Assembly: GCF_026898135.2 (NCBI RefSeq)
Contig: NZ_CP114035.2
Span: 1,777,501-1,841,500, forward strand
Origin: Pseudomonas fortuita
GTDB lineage: Bacteria; Pseudomonadota; Gammaproteobacteria; Pseudomonadales; Pseudomonadaceae
Length of the DNA: 64,000 nucleotides
Reading direction: 5' to 3'
Of this stretch, positions 1 to 7,171 are shown one piece after another. The notes below the pieces were generated by a model. The model was not told the origin of the DNA. It ran no database searches and saw only the letters and a list, made by a program, of their open reading frames with translations. Position 1 is the first letter of the stretch. Every line of letters begins with the position of its first letter. The translations under genes were made by a program, and so were the position numbers.

Positions 1-120
1 AGCTCCGGGGTGCTGCGTAGCGCGGCGTGGGCCGAGGGGCTGGTGGAAGTGCGTGAGGGCAGCACACTGAAACAGGGTGACAGCGTGCCGTTCATTCCCT
101 TCAGCGAGCTACTTGGCTGA
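1..120 (+). CDS. moeA: Molybdopterin molybdenumtransferase MoeA, C-terminal fragment
   Basis: The first 120 bases read in frame 1 as the last 39 residues of a protein and end in TGA. The residues SSGVLRSAAWAEGLVEV and VPFIPFSELLG match the end of MoeA: a segment after the catalytic domain that gives way to the small C-terminal beta-barrel (domain IV). MoeA inserts molybdate into adenylylated molybdopterin in the cytoplasm. The gene starts before the window, so only the tail can be judged. Its last 12 bases overlap the end of the convergent glycosyltransferase gene. The assignment rests on a short stretch plus recalled Pseudomonas gene order. Confidence 0.7.
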   Translation, partial: SSGVLRSAAWAEGLVEVREGSTLKQGDSVPFIPFSELLG

Positions 121-1356
121 GCGGCCCAGCCAGGCACTGCCCAGTGGGGCGGCCTCTGACGGTGCTGCCTGGGTCAGGCGCATGTGCACATTCTCCAGCT
201 GCTGTGCGGCTACGCTCCAGTCATGACGCTGGCGGGCCAACTGGCGCCCGGCAGCGCTCAACTGGCTCATGCGCCAGGGCTGGTTGAGCAGTTGGGTGAT
301 CAGCAGGGCCAGCTGGTCGCCGTCATCACTGCCCAGGTAGTGCTCACCATTGTTTGCGCTCAGGCCCGATACGCCTTTGCCGGTTGTGATTACCGGCAGG
401 CCTGCTGCCATGGCCTCGAGGATTTTTACCTTGGAGCCGCCGGCATAGCGCAGCGGCGCGAAGAACAGTGCCGAACGTTTTTGCAACTCACGCAGGTCAG
501 GGCGGTAGCCGAACCATTCGATGCGCGGGTCGTTCCAGTGCAGTTTCCAGCTAGCCGGCAGGGCGTGCCCGGCTATTGCCAGGCGCACTGCCGGGTTGCT
601 CATCCACACCTGCGGCATGATGTCCTCCAGCGCCCACTCGATGGCCTCCAGGTTGGCGCCATATTCGAAGTTGCCGACGAACAACAGGCGCTGGCTGTGT
701 AGCGCGGGTTCCACGTGCTGGTAGAAATCACAGTCAACCCCATTGACCACTACGTTTACCGGCCGTCCGCTGATCTGCGCGATCAGCTCGGCATCGTGGG
801 CGCTGACTGCCACCAGTTCGGTGGGCTGGCGGAGCACCCTGTGCTCCCAGCGGCGGTAGCGCCAGCGGTCGAAGGCGTTGAGAGGACGCAGCCACAAGGG
901 CAGCCGGTCGTGGCAGGCCCCACCCATCACCGACTCCAGCGTGTGTTCGCTTAGCATGTAGGGCAGCCCGCGGGCCTGCAGCGCTTTTTCGAAGGGTTGA
1001 AAACTGTAGCTGTGCTCGATCTGGATCACGTCCCAGGGTTCGTCCAGCAATTGCTCGAAACGGTGCCGCAGACAAGGCGAAAGGCCGTTGATGATGGCCC
1101 GCATGGGGTAGTCGATGATTGGCGAAGCCAGCAGGTTCAACGGGCTGTGCAATGGCCGACGGGGTATTACGATCAGGCGTTCGAGCAGTGGCTCCAAGGC
1201 TTCGCGGGCTGCGTCGCTCAGGGGTATTTTTGACTGCGCCAACAGGGTAATGCGATGGCCCTTCTGCGCCAGTGCGCGTATCAGGTGGTATTGCCGGGTC
1301 TTGCTGCCACTGGTGGTTGGCCAGGGTAGATAGGGCAGTGTCCAGAGAATGCGCAT
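109..1356 (-). CDS. Glycosyltransferase, GT4 family
   Basis: A 415-residue protein with the two Rossmann halves of a GT-B glycosyltransferase. The N-terminus (MRILWTLPYLPWPTTSGSK) has the Gly/Ser-rich acceptor loop. The linker holds VVVNGVDCDFY, a typical GT4 motif. The C-terminal half has FVGNFEYGANLEAIEWA and KILEAMAAGLPVITT, the nucleotide-sugar site with its conserved Glu. No signal peptide is seen, so it should act at the cytoplasmic face on an unknown sugar acceptor, probably a surface glycan. The architecture resembles transferases of exopolysaccharide clusters, but no such cluster is near: moeA converges on one side and yegS diverges on the other. The substrate cannot be named. Confidence 0.85.
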   Translation of the reverse strand: MRILWTLPYLPWPTTSGSKTRQYHLIRALAQKGHRITLLAQSKIPLSDAAREALEPLLERLIVIPRRPLHSPLNLLASPIIDYPMRAIINGLSPCLRHRFEQLLDEPWDVIQIEHSYSFQPFEKALQARGLPYMLSEHTLESVMGGACHDRLPLWLRPLNAFDRWRYRRWEHRVLRQPTELVAVSAHDAELIAQISGRPVNVVVNGVDCDFYQHVEPALHSQRLLFVGNFEYGANLEAIEWALEDIMPQVWMSNPAVRLAIAGHALPASWKLHWNDPRIEWFGYRPDLRELQKRSALFFAPLRYAGGSKVKILEAMAAGLPVITTGKGVSGLSANNGEHYLGSDDGDQLALLITQLLNQPWRMSQLSAAGRQLARQRHDWSVAAQQLENVHMRLTQAAPSEAAPLGSAWLGRSAK

Positions 1357-1391
1357 GACCCGGAATCCTCGCTAAAGGCCGCGGATGTAAA

Positions 1392-1437
1392 GACGCGCCC
1401 ATCGCCAGTGTGCTGAGTACCACTGCCGGGGCGCGTC
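1392..1437 (-). other. Nested hairpin upstream of the glycosyltransferase
   Basis: GACGCGCCC at 1392-1400 pairs with GGGCGCGTC at 1429-1437. Inside it, CAGTG at 1406-1410 pairs with CACTG at 1421-1425. The structure lies about 36 bases before the glycosyltransferase start, so it would sit in that gene's leader RNA, or it may end leftward read-through. The rest of the 1357-1665 stretch shows only a weak -35-like TTGTCA at 1518-1523 for yegS. Confidence 0.4.
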
Positions 1438-1665
1438 CATGGCTAGGGTTCGGAGCCCCACACACAAGCGTCAAAAGACTGACTTGCCAGGGGGCGTTGT
1501 TTGCCTAGGTCAAAAACTTGTCAAATGTTCATTTTCTGAGCATAGCGCGCATTGTCGGGTGTGGGAAAAAGACCACGCACGCTTCGGTATTTTTTTGTGG
1601 GCATGCAACGATCCGCGGCCGTGTGTGGTCGAGATCTGGGTCGGTCAATTTCTCGGAGACGCGCG

Positions 1666-2553
1666 ATGCAAGGGCGCAAGGCAATGCTGATTCTGCACGG
1701 CAAGCAGGCGATGAATGAAGAGCTGCGCAGCGCCGTGCTGGATCTGCGTGATACAGGCTGGGTGCTGGATGTGCGGGTCACCTGGGAGGCAGGTGACGCG
1801 CAGCGCCTGGTCGGCGAGGCGCTGACGGCTGGCTACAGCCATATCGTCGCTGGCGGTGGGGATGGCACTTTGCGGGATGTGGCCGAGGCCATGGGGCTGG
1901 CGGGCGCCGAAGCCAGCCTGGCGTTGTTGCCGCTGGGCACGGCCAACGATTTCGCCAAAGCCGCCGGCATACCCTTGGAGCCCGCTGCGGCACTGGCGCT
2001 GCTGAATGCGCCCGCGCAGGCCATTGACCTGGGCCAGGCCGGCGACCAGTTGTTCCTCAACATGGCCACGGGCGGGTTTGGTAGCCAGGTCACCGCCAAC
2101 ACCTCCGAAGACCTGAAAAAAGTGCTGGGTGCTGCGGCCTACCTGTTCACTGGCTTGTCACGTTTCAGCGAATTGCAGGCCGCTTCTGTTGAGCTGCAGG
2201 GGCCTGACTTCCATTGGCAGGGGAGCTTGCTGGCACTGGGTATCGGTAATGGTCGTCAGGCTGGGGGCGGTCAGGTGCTATGCCCCGACGCGGTGGTGAA
2301 CGACGGCTTGCTCGACATCGCCATCCTGCCAGCGCCACAAGAGGTGGTTGGGGCGCTGCGTGACCTGCTGGCGGGTGACGGCCTGTTCGTTCGGGCCAGG
2401 TTACCTTGGGTCGAGATCAAGAGTGCCCAAGGGCTGGACATGAACCTTGACGGCGAGCCTTTGCAGGCCGACAACCTACGCTTCCAGGCCAGGCCTGCCG
2501 CGTTACGCCTGCACCTGCCGGCCGGGTCGCCATTGCTTAGTCATCCAGGCTGA
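1666..2553 (+). CDS. yegS: YegS-type lipid kinase (diacylglycerol kinase catalytic domain)
   Basis: A 295-residue protein, close to the roughly 300 residues of the YegS/DgkB family. It has the ATP-binding GGGDGTLRDVAEA loop near residue 65, followed by LPLGTANDFAKA, both hallmarks of the diacylglycerol-kinase/NAD-kinase superfamily, and a C-terminal beta-sandwich. YegS enzymes phosphorylate a membrane lipid (phosphatidylglycerol in E. coli YegS). The start at 1666 was chosen because GGAG lies 6 bases upstream and the protein then begins MQGRKAMLILHGK. An in-frame ATG further upstream has no ribosome site. The 3' end overlaps the convergent response-regulator gene by 17 bases. Confidence 0.88.
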   Translation: MQGRKAMLILHGKQAMNEELRSAVLDLRDTGWVLDVRVTWEAGDAQRLVGEALTAGYSHIVAGGGDGTLRDVAEAMGLAGAEASLALLPLGTANDFAKAAGIPLEPAAALALLNAPAQAIDLGQAGDQLFLNMATGGFGSQVTANTSEDLKKVLGAAAYLFTGLSRFSELQAASVELQGPDFHWQGSLLALGIGNGRQAGGGQVLCPDAVVNDGLLDIAILPAPQEVVGALRDLLAGDGLFVRARLPWVEIKSAQGLDMNLDGEPLQADNLRFQARPAALRLHLPAGSPLLSHPG

Positions 2554-3196
2554 TGATTTTCTCGCGTACGGCGAACAGCACAAGCCCGGCCACGTCATGA
2601 ATCTGCAGGCGCTTCATGATTTGCGAGCGGTGGGTTTCGACGGTCTTGATCGACAGGCCCAGGCCAGTGGCGATTTCCCGAGTGGCCTTGCCGCGTACGA
2701 TCAGGCGCAGGATTTCCAGTTGGCGAGCAGTGAGGTTGTGCCGCTCGCCAGCAGCTTGCTTGCCATTCTTGGTGTGCCGTAGGGCCTGGTTGATGACCGT
2801 ATGGGCGATGGCCGGGCTTAGGTAGCGTTCGCCGTTGCGTACCGCACCAAGGGCTTGTTCCAGCTCGGTGGCACTGGTGTCTTTGAGCAGGTAGCCGTGG
2901 GCGCCGCTTTCCAGAGCTCGCATGATCAGGTCCGGGTCAGTGTGCATCGACAGGATCAGTACCTTGCACGGACTGCCGCTTGCCCGCAGTTGGGTGAGTG
3001 CATCCAGGCCGCTGGTCGAACGCATGGAGATGTCCAGCAAGACGATGTCGGGCGCCAGCGCGCGCACGTTGTCGAGCAGTTGGCTGCCGTCGTCTGCTTC
3101 CCCGATGACGTCATACCCAGGAATGTCGCAGACCAGTGCGCGCACACCGGCGCGGATCAGCGAGTGGTCGTCTACCAGCAAAAGTCTACAGATCAT
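2537..3196 (-). CDS. NarL/FixJ-family response regulator
   Basis: A 219-residue two-domain regulator. The receiver domain starts MICRLLLVDDHSLIRAG with the acidic pair, then carries the phospho-acceptor Asp in DIVLLDISM, the Thr/Ser position in LILSMHTD, and Lys in YLLKDTS. The C-terminal LuxR-type HTH (LTARQLEILRLIVRGKA) ends with SIKTVETHRSQIMKRL. It would bind DNA when phosphorylated by the histidine kinase encoded just upstream, whose last 11 bases overlap this start. A longer N-terminal reading is possible but would run through the kinase gene. The signal and targets are not evident. Confidence 0.9.
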   Translation of the reverse strand: MICRLLLVDDHSLIRAGVRALVCDIPGYDVIGEADDGSQLLDNVRALAPDIVLLDISMRSTSGLDALTQLRASGSPCKVLILSMHTDPDLIMRALESGAHGYLLKDTSATELEQALGAVRNGERYLSPAIAHTVINQALRHTKNGKQAAGERHNLTARQLEILRLIVRGKATREIATGLGLSIKTVETHRSQIMKRLQIHDVAGLVLFAVREKIISLDD

Positions 3197-4082
3197 GGGT
3201 GTTCGTACTCCCGGCACGTTGCTGAGTACGCGCAGGCCAAGGGAACACTGCCTCGATACGCGTGCCAAGGCCGCGCTGGCTGGTGATGTCGAGGCTACCC
3301 TGCAATGCGGTGACCCGCTCCTGCATGCCGGCCAGGCCACGCTGGCCAGCTGCGGCGGGGTGCCGCGTCGGGACGAACCCACAGCCATCGTCCTGAATCG
3401 ACAACGCCAGCCCCTCTGGGGTGCGCTGCAGCTGGATGATCAGGTTGCCTGCCTGGGCGTGGCGCAGCATGTTGGTCACCGCTTCCTGGGTAATGCGAAA
3501 CACCGCCATGGCCACTGCCTCGTCGATGCCGCCCAGGCGTTGGTTGCACGCCAGGCTCCAGTGCACGTCGCTGTTGGCCAGGGTGCGCACCAGGTGCGCG
3601 CGCAGGCTGGCTTCAAGGCCAAGACTGGCCAATTGCCGAGGGTTGAGCAGGGCGGACACGTCGCGCACGTTGCCCAAGGTGTCATCCAGTGTGCTGCGCA
3701 GGGTGTTGCAGTGGCTCTGCAGTTCGTCTGGCATGCGCCGTTGCAACCACTGCAGTTGCAGCTTGGCAGCGGTCAGCATCTGACCGATGTCGTCATGCAG
3801 TTCGCGGCTTAAGTGCTGGCGCTCGTCTTCCTGGACCTTGAGCATACGCTCGGCCAGTTCCGCCGGGCGCAGGCTGATCGACCTTGCGCCCAGGGCCAGA
3901 TAGGCGACAGTGGCCAGCGTAGCGGCCAGTTGCAGAGCCAGCAGGCTGGCCGGGATTGCCTGCTGGGTAAAGTAGAGCACCAGATTGGCGACCAGCGAGG
4001 CCACGCATAGCGCGGCCGTGGCCCAAGGCAGCAGGGCAACGCGGGACCAGCAACGCAAAGAAGTCTTCAAGCGTGGGAGCAT
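3186..4082 (-). CDS. Sensor histidine kinase, NarX/DegS (HisKA_3) type
   Basis: About 298 residues. Two or three hydrophobic segments near the N-terminus (ALLPWATAALCVASLVANLVL and the following LALQLAATLATVAYLALG) anchor it in the inner membrane with almost no periplasmic domain. The dimerisation and phosphorylation site is ERQHLSRELHDDIGQ, with the phospho-acceptor His in LHDD. The HATPase region has EAVTNMLRHA and LSIQDDGCGF. It should phosphorylate the overlapping response regulator. The start is uncertain: the ATG at 4082 is used, but TTG at 4127 and GTG at 4097 are in frame and none has a clear ribosome site. Confidence 0.85.
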   Translation of the reverse strand: MLPRLKTSLRCWSRVALLPWATAALCVASLVANLVLYFTQQAIPASLLALQLAATLATVAYLALGARSISLRPAELAERMLKVQEDERQHLSRELHDDIGQMLTAAKLQLQWLQRRMPDELQSHCNTLRSTLDDTLGNVRDVSALLNPRQLASLGLEASLRAHLVRTLANSDVHWSLACNQRLGGIDEAVAMAVFRITQEAVTNMLRHAQAGNLIIQLQRTPEGLALSIQDDGCGFVPTRHPAAAGQRGLAGMQERVTALQGSLDITSQRGLGTRIEAVFPWPARTQQRAGSTNTHDL

Positions 4083-4448
4083 AGGTAGGGAAGCCACTGA
4101 AGTATTGCTGATGGAGGCCTTGCACAATGCTGCTCAGAGGCTTTGGCGCAGTACTTTCGATTTCTTTTCTGACACGTGATCGTTCAACCTTTATTCAGGT
4201 TGCAAGCGTTTGTGGGGGCGCATATTACCACTTCGCACTGTATCGGTCGCGGCTGGGTAACGCCTTGAAACGCCTGCGGGTGGGGCATTTGGCGGGTAGC
4301 AAAGTGCCACCCTTTGATCGCGCACTATGCACTTGTCGCTTAACTCGTGCGGTAATCATTCAACGTGGCCCCCGAGCATTTTTAGAACTTTTCAAGTTTG
4401 ATCTTGGCGGGGCCTGAACGAGCAGGCTTAGTTGCCTTTTGTATCTGG
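4083..4448. other. Intergenic stretch, no gene recognised
   Basis: These 366 bases lie between the 5' end of the histidine kinase and the 3' end of the Hpt-like gene, so they should hold the promoter of the two-component pair. I see only a small inverted repeat AACC-N8-GGTT near 4187 and no convincing small gene or RNA. Confidence 0.4.
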
Positions 4449-4958
4449 TTAATACGGTGGATTCGACCGGCCGGGGCGTGTGCCGGCTGCCACAGTGGTG
4501 TGCGAGTGCAGGCACACGCTGCCTTGCTCGTCGCAGGAAGCACAGGACGGCGCAATGGGTTGCTGCACGACCTTGGCCAGGTTTTTCAGCAACACCAGTT
4601 GTTCGCCGATGTCCAGGTTCAGCCGCCCGGTACGGGCATCGACCAGTTCCAGTTGCCAGGCCAGCAAGGTCAGGCAGGCCTCTAGCGCGGGCAGGGCTTC
4701 ACGTTGCAGGCGACCGCGGTGACAGGCGGGGGCGAGCAACTGTTGCAGGGCGTTGGTGTAATGGGCGACTTCACGCAGGCCCAGGCGCGTGGCCTGCCGG
4801 GCAAGGTTATCGAGGGTACTGTCCAGGCAGCGGCAGGCATCCGGATCATTGTCGATCAGTTCCAGATGCTGCAGGCATTCCTGAGCCTGGGTCAGCAATA
4901 TCTGTGCATCCAGCAGGTAATTCTGCAGGGCTTCATCGAACGATAAGGCAGTGTCCAT
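4449..4958 (-). CDS. Hpt-like four-helix protein without the phosphorylatable His
   Basis: A 169-residue, largely helical protein starting MDTALSFDEALQNYLLDAQ, with GGGGA 8 bases before the ATG. The first 120 residues follow the length and pattern of an Hpt bundle (DSTLDNLARQATRLGLREVAHY would be the active helix). The expected H-x-x-K-G motif is missing: the position reads ARQATRLG. The tail has CASCDEQGSVCLHSH, a Cys/His-rich end. It sits head-to-head with cheV, about 350 bases apart, which suggests a link to chemotaxis signalling, but this is inference. It may be a divergent Hpt or a regulatory decoy. Confidence 0.55.
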   Translation of the reverse strand: MDTALSFDEALQNYLLDAQILLTQAQECLQHLELIDNDPDACRCLDSTLDNLARQATRLGLREVAHYTNALQQLLAPACHRGRLQREALPALEACLTLLAWQLELVDARTGRLNLDIGEQLVLLKNLAKVVQQPIAPSCASCDEQGSVCLHSHTTVAAGTRPGRSNPPY

Positions 4959-5236
4959 GATCAGGTCCCCGCGCGTGGTGCAGGCGCAGGGGGCGGGCAC
5001 GCCGAAACGATAGCTAGCAAAAGCCTGACTCCATTCATGCATTGAGAATGGCGTCACATTAATGGCTAAAGGATATCGCGAACATCAGGTTACACCCGAT
5101 TGCAGCTAAGGGTTTCCCTGATGCCGGGCTAAGGAGGGGAACTTTTGTAGCACCCGCTGAATTCCCATGGAATGCCCGCAGTAAAGCATGATGGTAAAGT
5201 GATATCAATTGCCTTCACGGCATTTTCCCGCAAGGG

Positions 5237-5263
5237 TCAAGGTGCACGTGAAGCCGCCGATAC
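5237..5263 (+). promoter_or_regulatory. Sigma-28 (FliA)-like promoter for cheV
   Basis: TCAAGGTG at 5237-5244 (5 of 8 to TAAAGTTT) is followed after exactly 11 bases by GCCGATAC at 5256-5263 (7 of 8 to GCCGATAA). The -10 element ends 46 bases before the cheV ATG. A flagellar-class promoter fits a chemotaxis gene. Confidence 0.6.
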
Positions 5264-5309
5264 AGGGTGGATGTTTTCACTTTTTTGACTCAAGCCTGGG
5301 GGTTTTCCA

Positions 5310-6245
5310 ATGGCTGGCATTCTCGACACAGTAGACCAACGCACGCAACTGGTGGGTGAGAACCGCCTGGAAATTCTGATGTTTCGCCTGGCCGGCCGCC
5401 AGTTGTTCGCGATCAACGTGTTCAAGGTGCAGGAGGTGCTGCAAATGCCCAAGCTCACCCTGATGCCCCAGCGCCACGCCTTCGTCTGCGGGGTGGTCAA
5501 CCTGCGTGGCCAGACCCTGCCGGTGATCGACCTGTCCCAGGCGATCGGCATGCGCCCGCTGCAGCCGGGGCCGGACAGCACCATCATCGTCACCGAGTAC
5601 AACCGTTCGGTTCAGGCCTTCCTGGTGGGCGGTGTCGACCGCATCGTCAACATGAACTGGGAGTCGATCATGCCGCCGCCTGCCAGCGCCGGGCGCCAGC
5701 ACTACCTGACTGCCATCACCAAGGTCGATGAAAAGCTGGTGGAGGTGATCGACGTGGAGAAGGTGCTGGCCGAGATCGTGCCGTACAACGCCCGGGTCTC
5801 TGGCGATAAACTCGCCGACCCGGTGCTGGCCCGTGCCCGTGGCCGCGAGGTGCTGCTGGTGGACGACTCCAGTGTGGCCCTGGCGCAGTTGCGTGACACC
5901 CTGTCCCAGCTGGGCATGAAGCTACATGTGGCCAGCGATGGCCTGAAGGCGCTGCGCATGCTCAAGGCCTGGGCCGATGCGGGTGAGGACGTGTGCGAGA
6001 AGCTGCTGATGGTGTTTACCGACGCCGAAATGCCGGAAATGGACGGCTACCGGCTGACCACCGAGATCCGCAGTGATGCGCGGCTGCGCCAGCTCTATGT
6101 GGTGCTGCATACCTCACTGTCAGGCAGCTTCAATGAATCCATGGTGAAGAAGGTGGGGTGCGACAACTTCCTGTCCAAGTTCCAGCCCGACCGCCTGGTC
6201 GATGTGGTCAAGCAACGCCTGCTGCTGGATACCGCCACTGCGTGA
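5310..6245 (+). CDS. cheV: Chemotaxis coupling protein CheV
   Basis: A 311-residue CheW-receiver fusion, the usual CheV layout. Residues 1 to about 165 form the CheW-like domain (LEILMFRLAGRQLFAINVFK, VCGVVNLRGQTLPVIDL). The receiver follows with VLLVDDSSVAL, the phospho-acceptor Asp in VFTDAEMPEMDGY, and Lys in FLSKFQPD. CheV couples methyl-accepting receptors to CheA and is thought to tune adaptation when its receiver is phosphorylated. It stands alone, away from the main che cluster, behind its own sigma-28-like promoter. Confidence 0.95.
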   Translation: MAGILDTVDQRTQLVGENRLEILMFRLAGRQLFAINVFKVQEVLQMPKLTLMPQRHAFVCGVVNLRGQTLPVIDLSQAIGMRPLQPGPDSTIIVTEYNRSVQAFLVGGVDRIVNMNWESIMPPPASAGRQHYLTAITKVDEKLVEVIDVEKVLAEIVPYNARVSGDKLADPVLARARGREVLLVDDSSVALAQLRDTLSQLGMKLHVASDGLKALRMLKAWADAGEDVCEKLLMVFTDAEMPEMDGYRLTTEIRSDARLRQLYVVLHTSLSGSFNESMVKKVGCDNFLSKFQPDRLVDVVKQRLLLDTATA

Positions 6246-6300
6246 ACGTTGGGCCGGCCAGGTATAAGCTTGGTGTTTGGCATGATGCGAGGCTGCAGGG

Positions 6301-7104
6301 ATGTTTCTCAGTGAGTTGTATCGATACCCGGTGAAGTCGGGGCAGGCGCAAAGCCTGCAGGCTTCACGGGTGGGTTTGCTGGGGTTGCAAGGCGACCGCC
6401 GCTGGATGGTGGTCGAGGAAGAAAATGGACGCTTCCTGACCCAGCGGGCCTGGCCGCACCTTGGCCAGCTCCAGGCGTGCGACGACGACGAGGGCCAGTT
6501 GTTGCTGCAGGCGCCCGGGCGGGTGCCGTTGCGGGTGCCCGTGCCCGCTACCGATGAGGCCCTGCGCGGCGTGACGATCTGGCGCGACACCCTGCGGGTG
6601 CCGGATGCCGGCGACGCGGCAGCCGCCTGGTTGACCGCGTTGCTGGGCAAGCCCGTGCGCCTGGTGTATTGCCCGGAGCAGCGCGCACGTTACCTGCCCA
6701 ATGGTTATGGCTTCAACAGTGATCGGGCGGCGTTTCCCGACGGTTTCCCCTTGCTGCTTATCGGGCAGGGCTCGCTGGACGAGCTCAACCGGCGTATTGG
6801 CCGGCCCATGGAAATGTTGCGCTTTCGACCCAACCTGGTGGTGCGGGGGGCTGAACCATTTGCCGAGGATGGCTGGAAGCGAATCCGCATCGGCAACCTG
6901 GAATTTCGCGTGCTCAAGCCCAGTGTGCGGTGCATCTTTACCACGATAGACCCGGCAACCGGGCAGCGCAGTGCGGACCGCGAGCCGATGGTCACGCTCA
7001 AGACCTTTCGCGAGAAGGAGGGGGATGTACTGTTTGGCCAGAACCTGGCAGTGGATGGCAGCGGGTGGCTTGAAACAGGAATGCAGGTGGAAGTTCTGGA
7101 GTGA
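6301..7104 (+). CDS. MOSC-domain protein, YcbX-like
   Basis: A 267-residue protein with an N-terminal MOSC_N beta-barrel (LYRYPVKSGQAQSLQAS, GDRRWMVVEEENGRFLTQR) and a C-terminal MOSC domain (FRPNLVVRGAEPFAEDGW, VRCIFTTIDPATGQ). The Cys in the VRC motif fits the proposed molybdenum-cofactor ligand. In E. coli, YcbX is a molybdoenzyme that reduces N-hydroxylated base analogues. Unlike E. coli YcbX it has no C-terminal ferredoxin domain, so electrons must come from a separate partner. It starts 55 bases after cheV and ends just before a strong hairpin. Confidence 0.85.
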   Translation: MFLSELYRYPVKSGQAQSLQASRVGLLGLQGDRRWMVVEEENGRFLTQRAWPHLGQLQACDDDEGQLLLQAPGRVPLRVPVPATDEALRGVTIWRDTLRVPDAGDAAAAWLTALLGKPVRLVYCPEQRARYLPNGYGFNSDRAAFPDGFPLLLIGQGSLDELNRRIGRPMEMLRFRPNLVVRGAEPFAEDGWKRIRIGNLEFRVLKPSVRCIFTTIDPATGQRSADREPMVTLKTFREKEGDVLFGQNLAVDGSGWLETGMQVEVLE

Positions 7105-7112
7105 ATGTGCCG

Positions 7113-7160
7113 CCTGAACCGGCCCTATCGCTGGCTTGCCGGCGATAGGGCCGGTTCAGG
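7113..7160. repeat. REP-type hairpin, probable terminator between convergent genes
   Basis: A 48-base inverted repeat: the 19-base arms at 7113-7131 and 7142-7160 are exact reverse complements around a short loop. It lies between the convergent MOSC and slt genes, so it can end transcription from both sides. There is no T run. Confidence 0.75.
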
Positions 7161-7171
7161 TTCAGCAGGCC

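Noticed and set aside
734..1474. Long ORF overlapping the glycosyltransferase
   Set aside because: It lies on the same strand as the glycosyltransferase in another frame, with a Pro/Arg/His-rich composition typical of a high-GC shadow and no ribosome site.
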